Assembly (NCBI RefSeq): GCF_910594005.1
Contig: NC_057823.1
Location: 96,706,015 to 96,770,014, forward strand
DNA length: 64,000 nucleotides
Origin: Cervus elaphus
Taxonomy: Eukaryota > Chordata > Mammalia > Artiodactyla > Cervidae
Direction: 5' to 3'
The position numbers were made by a program, and so were the translations under genes. The notes under the pieces were generated by a model, which saw only the letters and a program-made list of their open reading frames with translations, searched no databases and was not told the DNA's origin. Numbering within the stretch: the first letter of the stretch is position 1; the number at the start of each line of letters is the position of its first letter. This document shows positions 22,306 to 33,452 of the stretch, in pieces.

Positions 22306-24165
22306 ATCCGCTATATTATCTGTCTCTTCCAAGTCTCCTATCTCTGTGCCCAGCACTTTGGCATCAAAATAGCTCTATGAGGGGAGAGAGAAAGGGAGAG
22401 AGAGAATGAATGTGAATTTAGATCGCATGCCCTAGAAACAGGCCTCACAAAACTGGAGCAAATCTTTATCACTCATTCTACCAAAATCTTTTGTTTATAA
22501 AGCATTGCATTTGTTATGAAGATTGAAAGGAAGCTCTCTTCTGTGTCCTTTCGCTCCACTTTACCTGCTAGTAAAAATCAGAAGGACAGGCTGTGCTGCC
22601 GTTTCTATCTGAGGGATAGTGTATACTTACAGTACATGGCAGATCTGGCTTATTTGATTTTCTGTTTATTCACCAGTGAATTATTTGTTTTCATATTACA
22701 AAGTGGCTCAGCTGTGCTCCATTTCAAACTGAAAGCTTGCTTGACAAGTGATTGTCCGACACTTCCCAGGCCATGTGTGTGCAGGCTGGCTAAAGATGCT
22801 AGCAGCATAGACAGGCTGCCTGATGTGCGGCGGCTTGTTCTGCTAGTCCTACAGTCAGATCTTCTCATGGGTCCTGTCCCATGGAAAAATCAGAACGACG
22901 CAGAGAATTAAAAGATAATGGAATTGGAATGGTGTGCAGCATCTTGATTAGGGATTTTTGGTAGGACATAATCATACATTGTGTTGAATATTGTAATGAG
23001 GAGACGATTAGAATATTTCAAGGAGAAAATGCTTTAATGATTCTGTAGCCAGCAAAATCCATTATTTGTAGAGAGCATAAAACAAATAAGTGAGACAATG
23101 TTTTCAAAAATAGGTTTCCCAAGCATTATCAATTTCTTACTGTGGGAGTATGCTTCCAATTTACTGCAAGCATGTACAGTATTATTTACTTATTTAGAAA
23201 AAAAAATCAAAACAGAACTTGTTAATCAAACAGAGTCCTCCTCTGTTCCAAGGTTGGTGAGTTCAGTGGAAATCAAATGAATATGCTTTTAGCATATCTT
23301 TATGTGGGGTGCTCATTTAAGCTATTGTTCCAACATTAATAGGACATCCACTTTTTTTTTTCTTTTGCTGAGAATGAGGTTTTACTCTTTACATCTAGAC
23401 TCCACACCTTAAGCCACCTATGACAAAGAATACGTATCTGTTAAATGCATATCTGCTGGGGTAGGGTGGAAGTGTTTCAGTAACTGGTGAAAGGAATGAT
23501 TGAGCATCTGACCCATACCCTCAGCTTTGTAGCATTGTCCCAAAAAGGGTCACAGGGCTAAGAGGCTTGAACATGGCTCTGGGTTTAATTTTCTGAGTTG
23601 TATTACTTTCCAATCTGAGAAATAATTTCAATCAGTTTAACTTTAGAAAACAAAAGTCTGAGGCAATTATGGGGAGGATTAGAAAATAAAATTTACTGGA
23701 AAAATAGTTACTTAAAAATTTAATTTTATTATCAAATAAATAACCTGACAGCCTAAGTGTTAAAATCCAGTGAGAAATAAATGGATTTTGACAATTAGGT
23801 TCTTAATAGAGGGAGGCTAAGGATTGAGTAGTGGGCAGGGTTTACAAAACTTGTTAATCAGTTCAGAGCAGATTAGGGGTAGATTGACACTCTGAAAATC
23901 TTGTGAAATTAATCTTTGATGACAGTATTTGAAGACAGGATTGAAGACAGAATGACCATCACTGTCATTCTTTCAGCAAATAGACTGAGCTGTGACAAGC
24001 ACTGAGTCTGGGGCTGTGGATAATGCAGTGCTATATAAAATAGAGTCTGACATCAAGAAATCCATGCTTTGTGCGCTTATTCAACAAATATTTATTGGGT
24101 ACTACTTATACAGTAGGCACTATGCTAAACATGCCCTGGGGATTAAAGAGATTATGATAGAGACT
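22306..24165. other. unique DNA; candidate conserved regulatory block at 22430-23270
   Basis: After a short GA-rich stretch (22381-22410), 22430-23270 is complex, repeat-free and contains a small CpG cluster near 22825-22835. The longest non-transposon open frame in the window (131 codons, 22516-22911) lies here but has no recognisable domain. 23271-24079 is AT-rich unassigned DNA. 24080-24165 resembles the head of an old mammalian repeat ('attcaacaaatatttattggg'). Confidence 0.4.
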
Positions 24166-24170
24166 TGTTC

Positions 24171-26428
24171 TCAGTTCAGTTCAGTCGCTCAGTCGTGTCT
24201 GACTCTTTGTGACCCCATGAATCGCAGCACGCCAGGCCTCCCTGTCCATCACAAACTCCCGGAGTTTACTCAAACTCATGCCCATCGCGTCGGTGATGCC
24301 ATCCAGTCATCTCATCCTCTGTCGCCCCCTTCTCCTCCTGCCCCAAATCCCTCCCAGCATCAGGGTCTTTTCAAATGAGTCAGCTCTTTGCATCAGGTGG
24401 CCAAAGTATTGGAGTTTCAGCTTCAGCATCAGTCCTTCCAATGAACACCCAGGGCTGATCTCCTTCAGGATGGACTGGTTGGATCTCCTTGCAGTCCAAG
24501 GGACTCTCAACAGTCTTCTCCAACACCACAGTTCAAAATCATCAGTTCTTCAGTGCTCAGCTTTCTTCACAGTCCAACTCTCACATCTATACATGACCAC
24601 TGGAAAAATCAGAGCCTTGACCAGATGGACCTTTGTTGGCAAAGTAATATCTCTGCTTTTTAATATGCTATCTAGGTTGGTCATAACTTTCCTTCCAAGC
24701 AGTAAGTGTCTTTTAATTTCATGGCTGCAGTCACCATTTGCAGTGATTTTGGAGCCCCCCAGAAATAAAGTCTGACACTGTTTCCACTGTCTCCCCATCT
24801 ATTTCTGATGAGGTGATGGGACAAGATGCCATGATCTTAGCTTTCTGAATGTTGAGGTTTAAGCCAACTTTTTCACTCTCCTCTTTCACTTTCATCAAGA
24901 GGCTCTTTAGTTCCTCTTCACTTTCTGCCATAAGGGTGATGTCATCTGCATATCTGAGGTTATTGGTATTCCTCCCGGCAATCTTGATTCCAGCTTGTGC
25001 TTCTTCCAGTCCAGCATTTCTCATGATGTACTCTGCATATAAATTAAATAAGCAGGGTGACAATATACAACCTTGATATACTCCTTTTCCTATTTGGAAC
25101 CAGTCTGTTGTTCCATGTCCAGTTCTAACTGTTGCTTCCTGACTTGCATATAGGTTTCTCAAGAGGCAGGTCAAGGTGGCCTGGTATTCCCATCTCTTTC
25201 AGAATTTTCCACAGTTTATTGTGAATTCACACAGTCAAAGGCTTTGGCATAGTCAATAAAGCAGAAATAGATGTTTTCCTGGAACTCTCTTGCTTTTTCG
25301 ATGATCCAGCAGATGTTGGCAATTTGATCTCTGGTTCCTCTGCCTTTTCTAAAACCAGCTTGGACATCTGGAAGTTCTTGTTTCATGTTTTGCTGATGCC
25401 TGGCTTGGAGAATTTTGAGCATTACTTTACTAGCGTGTGAGATAAGTGCAATTGTGCAGTAGTTTGAGCATTCTTTGGGATTACCTTTCTTAGGGATTGG
25501 GATGAAAACTGACCTTTTCCAGTCCTGTGGCCACTGCTGAGTTTTCCAAATTTGCTGGAATATTGAGTGTAGCACTTTCACAGCATCATCTTTCAGGATT
25601 TGAAATAGCTCAACTGGAATTCCATCACATCCACTAGCTTTGTTCATAGTGATGCTTCCTAAGGCCCACTTGACTTCACATTCCAGGATGTCTGGCTCTA
25701 GGTGAGTGATCACACCATTGTGATTATCTGGGTCATGAAGATCTTTTTTGTACAGTGCTTCTGTGTATTCTTGCCACCTCTTCTTAATATCTTCTGCTTC
25801 TCTTAGGTCCATACCATTTCTGTCCTTTATTGTGCCCATTTTTGCATGAAATGTTCCCTTGGTATCTTTAATTTTCTTGAAGAGATCTCTAGTCTTTCCC
25901 ATTCTGTTGTTTTCCTCTATTTCTTTGCACTGATCGCTGAGGAAGGCCTTCTTATCTCTCCTTGCTATTCTTTGGAACTCTGCATTCAAATGGGAATATC
26001 TTTCTTTTTCTCCTTTGCTTTTCACTTCTCTTCTTTCACAGCTATTTGTAAGTCCTCCTCAGACAACCATTTTGCCTTTTTGCATTTCTTTTCCGTGAGG
26101 ATGGTCTTGATCCCTGTCTCCTGTACAACATCACGAACCTCCGTCCATAGTTCATCAGGCTGTCTGTCTATCAGATCTAGTCCCTTAAATCTATTTCTCA
26201 CTTCCACTGTATAATCATAAGGGATTTGATTTAGGTCATACCTGAATGGTCTAGTGGTTATCCCTACTCTCTTCAGTTTAAGTCTGAATTTGGCAATAAG
26301 GAGTTCATGATCTGAGCCACAGTCAGCTCCAGGTCTTGTTTTTGCTGACTGTATAGAGCTTCTCCATCCTGGCTGCAAAGAATATAATCAGTCTGATTTC
26401 AGTGTTGGCCATCTGGTGATGTCCATGT
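24171..26428 (-). mobile_element. BovB LINE, 5'-truncated, 2.26 kb, antisense
   Basis: Reverse complement of BovB from the 3' tail ('cagttcagttcagtcgctcag' region, 24172-24192) to the end of the endonuclease region ('ccatctggtgatgtccatgt', 26410). A probable 8-bp target duplication, tgttctca, is at 24166-24173 and 26426-26433. It overlaps the element ends by a few bases. It is the best-preserved BovB copy in the window. Confidence 0.94.
24307..26378 (-). pseudogene. BovB ORF2 remnant with 269-codon open RT segment
   Basis: From the N side, 26022-26378 is the linker after the endonuclease (GADCGSDHELLIAKFRLKLK). 25216-26025 (269 codons, the longest open frame in the window) covers the linker end and RT fingers and palm start (ASGCDGIPVELFQILKDD, QAGFRKGRGTRDQIANICW, FIDYAKAFDCVN). 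24731-25174 carries the catalytic YADD, intact at 24941-24952. 24550-24798 and 24307-24510 hold the C-terminal region. Breaks include a one-base insertion near 25226-25227 ('gtgaattcacac' for 'gtgatccacac'), a shift near 24755-24760 (C run in 'gagccccccag') and others. The endonuclease is absent. It cannot act on its own. Confidence 0.92.
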
Positions 26429-26513
26429 TCTCAAGGATTTACCTAACTGCTTCACCTAACAATTTCTGGGTCCTGTGGAACGAGGATTATATTTCCTCAA
26501 AGAAGATAATTTG

Positions 26514-26745
26514 GACTTCCCAGGTAGCTCTGGTGGTAAAGAATCTGCCTGCCAATGCAGGAGACATATGAGACACAGGCTCTGTCCCTGGGTCAGGAAG
26601 ATCCCCTGGAGGAGGAAATGGCCACCCACTCCGGTATTCTTGCCTGCAGAATTCCATGTACAGAAGAACTTGGTGGGTTACAGTCACAAAGACTCATGGG
26701 TCACAAAGGGTCAGACATGACTGAGGCTACTTAGCATGCACACAT
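26514..26745 (+). mobile_element. Bov-tA SINE, sense, diverged
   Basis: 'ggacttcccaggtagctctgg', 'ggtaaagaatctgcctgcca', 'aggaagatcccctggagg' and 'cagacatgactgaggctac' give the whole Bov-tA in order, with several insertions. The target duplication is not clear. Confidence 0.88.
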
Positions 26746-28789
26746 ATGCAAAGGCAACATTAATTAGCTAAATGAATAAAAAATTCCTATAATCTCATTT
26801 CCTAGCCCTTAGGCAATTCATTTCTCCTTTCCCATGCCCCTTCTATATTCTTAATATATTGTTTTGCCTAGTTTTTGTAACTGATGTTTCTTCAGTATTT
26901 TGGAACCTCTGCTCATGTATTGGGGTTCCCCACCCTGTGCTAGTCTTGTGAACTAATTCTCCTCTATTTTGCCCACAGTTTTCTCAGCTTTTCTTCTGTA
27001 TCTGGGTCTCAGCCTCTGCTTGCTTTGAACTCTCATCCATGTATCCTATAACTGTTGTTTGCTGTCTGCAGAAGTCCTTTTTCAGAAAGCATAGATTTGT
27101 TATTCCACTTTGTTGTGGCACTAGCCTGAGAAATATTCATTGTCTGGTCTTCTTGAGAACTGACTAAAATCCCTATTGAACATATATTTTAAATTCTGAT
27201 TCACTAAATTCAAATACAACTTAGTTTTTAGCATATTAAAGAGAAACTTGCATATGAAGATGAAAAATTCTTCTAATTAATTCTACTAATAAATTTTCCT
27301 AAGTTATTTGAAAAAACAAACAGATTATAAAAGCAGACTTTTGCCATTGTTGAGTTCAAAGTCACCAGAAAACAAAATTTGACATCAGAGCATTTTTTGT
27401 TTGTCTTTACAAATTTCCCATCAGACTTTCGACTATTGTTTGTTAGCCATCGGAATGCTTCTGCATTCCCAGACATCCTGTAAGTTTTTCCAAAATTATG
27501 AGCTTAATATGCTTTTTGATACAAATTTCTCTAGCTATATTTCAGAACACATGTTGGTTTATATCAGTTTTGCCTTACTTTATTACAGCAGCAAAAAGTG
27601 TTTTACTATTCCAGTCGTATTTTAAGGGGCTTCTTGTAATCAGATTAAATCTCTATTTCACAAATTTATGAAAAGATGTCTTAAAAATACTTGCAAGGAG
27701 AATCTGATGAGTTAATACCAAAATTACATGGCCAATTTCCAAAGTTCTATGTGCTCATTTATACTTAAAGAGGGAATTTCAAAGTTAAAATTGAGTTAAC
27801 TGTTAGTGTTGCATTTCTAATTGCTTTAAAGGGTTTGGTTGAGAGGCATGTATTCTGAAATTGTGTAAAGATATCTTCTTTACCTAGATACTCATAGTAC
27901 CTGGGCTTTTCAGATTTTGTTTTCATGAGATCTGTTTTCTACAAAAAATCTTTCACTAGTTCTAATTGTAAACCAGATTAATAAAACTAGTTGAAAAATT
28001 AGCCATATTCAGGTAAGAAATTATCTCTTGGCCTATACGATATTAATTGTCAGTTTAACTGTTTTTCTACCATACACTTTCTCTCTCTCTACTCTTACTT
28101 TCATTAAATAAGGCTGTACTAAACTGAATTGACTTTTAGTTTTTTAAAATTTACAGATAAATGAAATGTTAATTTAGTATTATTGATAGCAGAGAAAGGA
28201 CTGGTTGCACGTTAACTTAAAAATGTGTTTACTATACTTATACTTCAGAGTCATGATCTGGCCTTCTTATTGCTTTGGTTTTTACACTGATCAGTTTGCT
28301 GAGAAGAATCTCTGAGTTAATTACTATAGTCATGCCTTCATGAAAAACAGAATCCTGGAAAAATATTAACACATCACCCAACCTTGATGAATTTTTGTTT
28401 ATGCCCTGTTAACATATGAACCGGTGTTTTTTCTATAGGGAATTATTTGGTCTCTAAAAAAACTGTAATATACCTTTGTTATGGTTTTAGGGATTCAATT
28501 AGTTCAGTGATGCCCTTGAAAATACTAGCAGGTATTAGTAATGGGATAATTGCAGAATAATTTTCATACATTATAACCTAGCATTTCCCTGTAAATGATA
28601 TGCCAAAGAACCTGAAGCTATTGCAGGTCTCTGCTATGTGTTTGAAGCAGAATTTTAAAGGGAAATTGAGCCCTGAATCCAGTGGCAGAAATTATTTTAG
28701 GCTATACAGGTGAAGTAATATACAAAACAGGTTAAAACCAGTGCCTTCTAAAGAGGGAAGACAGAAACAATCAATAGAAACAGATAATA
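26746..28789. other. AT-rich unique DNA
   Basis: No repeat or gene recognised with confidence. 26820-27065 is C/T-rich and might be a worn L2 piece. Confidence 0.45.
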
Positions 28790-28792
28790 GGG

Positions 28793-28835
28793 AGGAAGGA
28801 AAGAAAGGAGGGAGGAAGGAGGAAAAAAGGAAGGT
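28793..28835. repeat. purine (GGAA)n-like microsatellite
   Basis: 'aggaaggaaagaaaggaggg' and following bases form a ~43-bp purine-only tract. Confidence 0.9.
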
Positions 28836-28885
28836 TAGTGATAAGTGCTAACAATCCCAATAAAGTAGGTACGAGTGATAGGGAG

Positions 28886-29096
28886 AAGCCTGCGTGCACG
28901 GTCAGTTGTGTCTGACTCTTTAACTCCTTGGACCAAAGCCTGCCTGGCTCTTCTGTCCATGGAATTTTCCAGGCAAGAATACTGGAGCAGGTTACCATTT
29001 TCTGCTCCAGGTGATCTCCCAGACCTTGGGATCTCTGCCAGGTCTCCTGCATTGCAGGCAGAGATTCTTTACTGCTGAGCTACTGGGGAAGCCCTG
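28886..29096 (-). mobile_element. Bov-tA SINE, antisense
   Basis: Antisense Bov-tA from 'cggtcagttgtgtctgac' to 'gagctactggggaagccc'. Short target duplication tagggag at 28879-28885 and 29097-29103. Confidence 0.9.
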
Positions 29097-29103
29097 TAGG
29101 GAG

Positions 29104-29602
29104 TATAGAGGTGAAATTAATATTTTAAATAAAGTGACAAAGGAAGGCCATGTTGAAAAGTGGCATTTCATCAATGAGTGAAAGAGGATGAGAGAACAAG
29201 CTGAAAAGAATGATCCTATCATTAGAAAGAGGAAATTCAAAGACTTTGGGGCAAGAATGGGTCTGATATCTATAAAGAACAAGTAAGATGCCATTGTAAT
29301 GAATATGTTAAGCTCACAGGTACCAACCCTCCACTTGGAAATTTAGCTACAAAGAAATATTACTAAAACTCCTTTGAAGTCCAAGCTATTTGGAAAGTGC
29401 TTTCTTGTGACAGGCAAAATTTTGGAGGAGAATAGAGTCAAGAGAGTTGAAATGGATGTTACATTAGATATAAACCTTAAAATTTACAGCCAGAAGATTA
29501 TAAAAATCTTGGAGCTAAATTATAACACATTTTCATTGTTATTAATCTGCTTTTTTATGTCAATGCTATTTTAAACATTTGTTCATGTAATATTTTCTAT
29601 AG
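29104..29602. other. AT-rich unique DNA
   Basis: No repeat family or gene recognised. Confidence 0.45.
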
Positions 29603-29708
29603 TGGTGATGGTTTAGTCACTAAGCCATGTCTGACTATTGCAACCCCATGGACTGTAACTTGTCAGCCTCCTCTGTCCATGGGATTCTCTAGGCAAGAAT
29701 ACTGGACT
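29603..29708 (-). mobile_element. Bov-tA SINE, 3' fragment, antisense
   Basis: 'gtttagtcactaagccatgtctgac' to 'ctaggcaagaatactgga' matches only the BovB-like 3' part of the SINE. The tRNA head is missing, so this is a 5'-truncated copy. Confidence 0.82.
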
Positions 29709-29817
29709 ACCAACAACTTTGTTTAATGTCACATCTTCTATAAATCAGGACTGGGGAAAACACATTTAGGTATTTATGCATGCACACCATAAGAGATGTA
29801 ATAATTACAACGGATAT

Positions 29818-30005
29818 TATTTTTAGTGACAAGCACTAGTCTATGTGTTTTATACTGCTAGATGATTTACTCCTCATAATTGCTCCATCGGTTACATATT
29901 ACTGGTATTTTCATTTTATAGAATAAGAAAGTGAGTCCCAGACAGGTTATATATTTGGCCATGATCATCTAGTTTACAAGTAAAAGGGCCAGAATTTGAC
30001 TCCAG
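29818..30005 (+). repeat. MIR SINE
   Basis: 'gatgatttactcctcataattgctcc', 'attttcattttatagaataagaaagtgag', 'tcatctagtttacaagtaaaagggccagaatttgactcca' follow the MIR consensus in order. Confidence 0.75.
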
Positions 30006-30550
30006 AGACACTAAAGAAAGGCTCAGTGTTTGAAAGAAGGAATGAGGAAATCAGAATGCATCTGGTAACTACATCTAAAGAAAGTGGAATATGTTTCTGT
30101 TATCATAACATATTTTTTTATCAGAAGAAAAATTGGGAAGAAAATGGGGTGAGATCACAGACACATAGAAAGTACACATCATCTGACTTCACTGTGCAGA
30201 GTGCGGATAGGGTTCTTTGATATAGGTAGAAAACATGGACATACAGACTCTGTAGAGTGTGAAAGATGATTCCTAGAACCAACGATTACTTAAGGTGGTA
30301 TACAGCTAACTAATGAACCACATATAAGAGTTAAGAAGCTGACAAACCAATAACATTTTAGTATTTTTAAAGCATTTTCTAATTTATTATTAATTGTGTA
30401 TAGTACAGTATTTGAGGGTAAATTTTTTAGTGCAAAGGGACTTTAAAAAATGAGTTTTAAATTTTTTATTTTCATAGTATATCTAAATTAGAAATAAGTA
30501 TTGTTTTTCTTCTGTTTATCTTAGCAGAAAATATTTACTTATAAAAGTTA
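30006..30550. other. AT-rich unique DNA
   Basis: No recognised repeat or gene. Confidence 0.45.
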
Positions 30551-30556
30551 TTAACA

Positions 30557-30938
30557 TGAAACAGACTGCCAGTTATTTCTCCAACAAAAATGGGTTTATT
30601 CAAGATCAGCAAAGAATTTCAATTTGAGATCTTCAACCATGGTGAACCCACACAAATTCCTGTAAAAAATGGAAAGAACTCATTTTAGAGGAAAAAAGAA
30701 AGCTGAGAGAGCTATAGAGAACACAGAACCCATTAAAGAAATTAAGAGTTTGGAGCATGGTGGTTTTTTATTGGCTGAGTGTAACAGTCTCTCATTGGTT
30801 AAGCTCCTGTCAGGCAAGAAGAGGAAGTCTTCCTTTTTCCTTTTGGTCTCTGCTACCATCACAAGACATGAGAACTTCCCTTTCTGGTCTCCCTTTATTT
30901 AATTAAGATTCCCTTTATTGTTATTATTATTTTTAACA
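30557..30938 (-). repeat. ERV 3' LTR (382 bp)
   Basis: Reads tgaaaca...ttaaca on the plus strand, giving TG...CA ends on either strand. The minus-strand AATAAA near the end (plus 30596-30601) is a candidate polyadenylation signal. Shared blocks with the 5' LTR include 'aagaggaagtct', 'gtctctgctacc' against 'gcctctgctacc', and 'tatttaattaag'. Confidence 0.88.
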
Positions 30939-30950
30939 TTTTCCCCTTTT
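30939..30950 (-). other. ERV polypurine tract
   Basis: Plus-strand ttttcccctttt, hence minus-strand aaaaggggaaaa, is immediately upstream of the 3' LTR in the sense of the provirus. This is the position from which plus-strand DNA synthesis is primed in retroviruses. Confidence 0.85.
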
Positions 30951-31809
30951 GATTAAGATCTTTATCTGAAAGCATCACTGATCAAGAGTCGGATTTTCTG
31001 GTTTCAGTGGCTTTTTGTCTATCAGTATCAGGAAGGGCCTATCTTGAGTGTAGAGTCCTACATCAGAGGAAAATGTAGATTGGAAATCTAATGAGGTCAC
31101 ATTTGAGGAACAGGGAGGAAAAGGAGGGAGAATTCTGAGGCGCTTTTTATCTAAAGCCTGTATCAAGGTCTTGAAATTGGAGATCAATTGAAGTATTACA
31201 GAATCATTAGAGTTTTGGCAGACAAACTTCCAGCAGGCCGGATCCAGATACCTCGGGACAGCAGTCTCAGATGTCGCTTGCTTCAGTCCCAGAAGTCCTT
31301 GCTTTCAGGTCACCAGATGATGTTCATGTCCTGTCAGGGTTTGGTGCTGTTTAGACGTGTCACATGAATCCAAGAGTCTATTTATTGGAGCTTGGCAGCA
31401 CAAGGGTGGATCAATAGTACCTAATAGGAGTCTTTTCAGTGAGGTTGGAGAGGTCCTTCTGGAAATACCTTGTCCAAAAGAGGAAAACTCCAGGTTATAA
31501 GATCTTCATCTACTAGGTATGTACTGTGAAAATATTTTTTAGAAAAACATGGTTACTTTTGATAGAAACAGTCAGGCTTTTACAACATTAGTATCTCTCC
31601 CTTTATCATTTGTGAGCCAACAGCAGAAGGAGCCAAGTGCATTCACTGGGTGTCCTGTAACTATCTCAATGTGTGAGAGTTTGTGAGTTCCAAAAGGGAC
31701 GGATCTAAGATTTAGAAGGACCAGCAATGATTTTATCTAAGTTATTTGAAAGACTTCTGCAAACTTTGCCAGCTGAGCTTTAATAATGCTCTTTGTGCAT
31801 CTGAACAAA
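30951..31809 (-). other. ERV 3' interior, env largely missing or unreadable
   Basis: Only about 0.9 kb separates the integrase core remnant from the polypurine tract, less than an env gene needs. No env motif was recognised. An internal deletion is likely. Confidence 0.5.
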
Positions 31810-32700
31810 CTAGAGAATTAAGGATGATATGTATAATGAGAGTGTAAAAACAGTCAAACAGTCAAACAAGTACATAGACTTGTCAATGTACATGATCAGT
31901 AAAATGGTTTCCTCAATCATTATGAAGTTTGAGAAGAGTTCCCCAGGTAGAGATAATTTTTTCCAAAAGGACTTTAGATACAGAAAAAGCAGTAACCTAT
32001 CTGCAAGAGAAGACTTCAGTCCAGTATAGAAACACCAAATCATGACTAAAGCATATTTATATCCATGAGACAGAGGAAGTTTCATAAAATTAATTTACCA
32101 GACCTCAAATGGTCCATTGGAGAAGGCAATGGCAAGCCACTCCAGTACTCTTGCCTGGAAAATCCCATGGACGGAGGAGCCTGGTGGGCTGCAGTCCATG
32201 GGGTCGCTAAGAGTCGGACACGTCTGAATGACTTCACTTTCACTTTTCACTTTCATGCATTGGAGAAGGAAATGGCAACCCACTCCAGTGTTCTTGCCTG
32301 GAGAATCCCAGGGATGGGGGAGCCTGGTGGGCTGCCATCTATGGGGTCGCACAGAGTTGGACACGACTGAAGCGACTTAGCAGCAGCAGCAGCAGCAAAC
32401 AGTCCATTAAGCAGTTTAGAGTGTCTGAAAGCTGCACAAACATGTTTCCTAGGTTGTGTTTTGGACAAATTGAACAAGTGATCTAGACACATATTGTAGC
32501 CTTTTTAAAATTTCCCACCAATATTTATTCAAAAATGCTATCATTTTATCAGTAGACCAATGACTTAATGTATGTGCTATGGTTACGAGTAGGTATTGTA
32601 TAGTCTCTGGTAGGACTGGGTTGTTATTTGGTCCAAATAAGAGCTTTCTCTTTTTATCAAACCAACAGTTGCTGAATCTCCAATCTTGTTTTTCTTTTTC
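31810..32700 (-). pseudogene. ERV integrase remnant, split by a SINE
   Basis: The N-terminal zinc-binding region is readable at about 32480-32700. Two histidines spaced as in HTLSH are at 32560-32574, followed by KMIAFLNKYWW. The cysteines of the motif are not preserved. The start of the catalytic core is readable at about 31930-32085 (KLPLSHGYKYALVMIW). A Bov-A2 SINE at 32118-32395 separates them. Integrase normally inserts proviral DNA into host DNA. Here frameshifts, stops and the SINE make it non-functional. Confidence 0.75.
32118..32395 (+). mobile_element. Bov-A2 dimeric SINE inside the ERV integrase region
   Basis: Two A-monomers derived from the BovB 3' end ('ggagaaggcaatggcaagcc' and 'ggagaaggaaatggcaaccc') are joined by the 'cactttcacttttcactttc' linker and end in an (AGC)n tract, 32379-32395. 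Target-site duplication: caaatggtccatt at 32105-32117 and caaacagtccatt at 32396-32408, two mismatches. Confidence 0.95.
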
Positions 32701-33042
32701 TGAGGTGAGTTGTTGGGCCTCTGTAGCCAGTTTTTCTGAGTTATCATTTAGGGAAATATCCCTTTGGACTATGACAGAGGTTTGGCTGTTACTGGTTTCT
32801 TTAAAGGAAACATTCCTTGCAGAAATGTAATCAAGGTGACTTCCCCTAGCTTCCAGAGAGTCAAGTTTAGAAATGCCCCAGAATCTTAATGGATAAAGCA
32901 GCAAGTAAAAGTATTGCATTCAGGTATTCTTGAACAAAGGTGCCATTTTAAATTTTATTTCCACTAAATATAAGGAAGCCCTACATTGCTTCCAAAACAT
33001 TCCAAAATCATGAGATACTATGAACACATATCTACTATCTGT

Positions 33043-33398
33043 TTAAATATTAGCAACTTTGCCTTTGATTAAAGTACAAGCCCAGTGTATGTGTGTATAA
33101 TTCAACCTGTTGGACTGAAGCAGCCATAGGTTGAAGATTCTAACTAAGCAATATCCAAAAGGAGTTGCACCGTCATACCCAGCGCAATATTTGCCATTGT
33201 TACCTTTTACCAAAGAATCATTACTGAGCCAGGAGAAGTTTGTGCTACCCAAAGGAATATCCTGCAAGTCATCCCAAGAGTCAGAAGGCGATCAGTCAGC
33301 ATTAAGCAGCTGTGAAGAACCGCAACAGAGATAAAGGGGAGAAGGGCAGGGTGAAGGTTATTGCAACATAAAAGAGCTACATGAGGAGCGGTTAGCAA
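33043..33398 (-). pseudogene. ERV RT connection and RNase H remnant
   Basis: Two overlapping frames cover this part. 33207-33398 has the 'N-HPALLP' stretch typical of the gamma-type connection domain. 33043-33267 has the RNase H-like stretch (GNNGKYCAGYD... IKGKVANI). The switch between frames near 33250 indicates a frameshift. RNase H would remove RNA from the hybrid during reverse transcription. It is inactive here. Confidence 0.65.
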
Positions 33399-33452
33399 AA
33401 GGACTTCATAGGAGGTGAGGTGGCTGACTGAGAAATATTGTGTGATGAGAAT

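Noticed and set aside
22516..22911. 131-codon open frame on the plus strand
   Set aside because: No domain, signal peptide or splice context that I can defend. Length is within chance for this amount of DNA. Kept only as a note on the unique block.
32095..32492. Open frames of 79-101 codons over the Bov-A2
   Set aside because: Translations of SINE sequence that recur at other SINE copies. Not genes.
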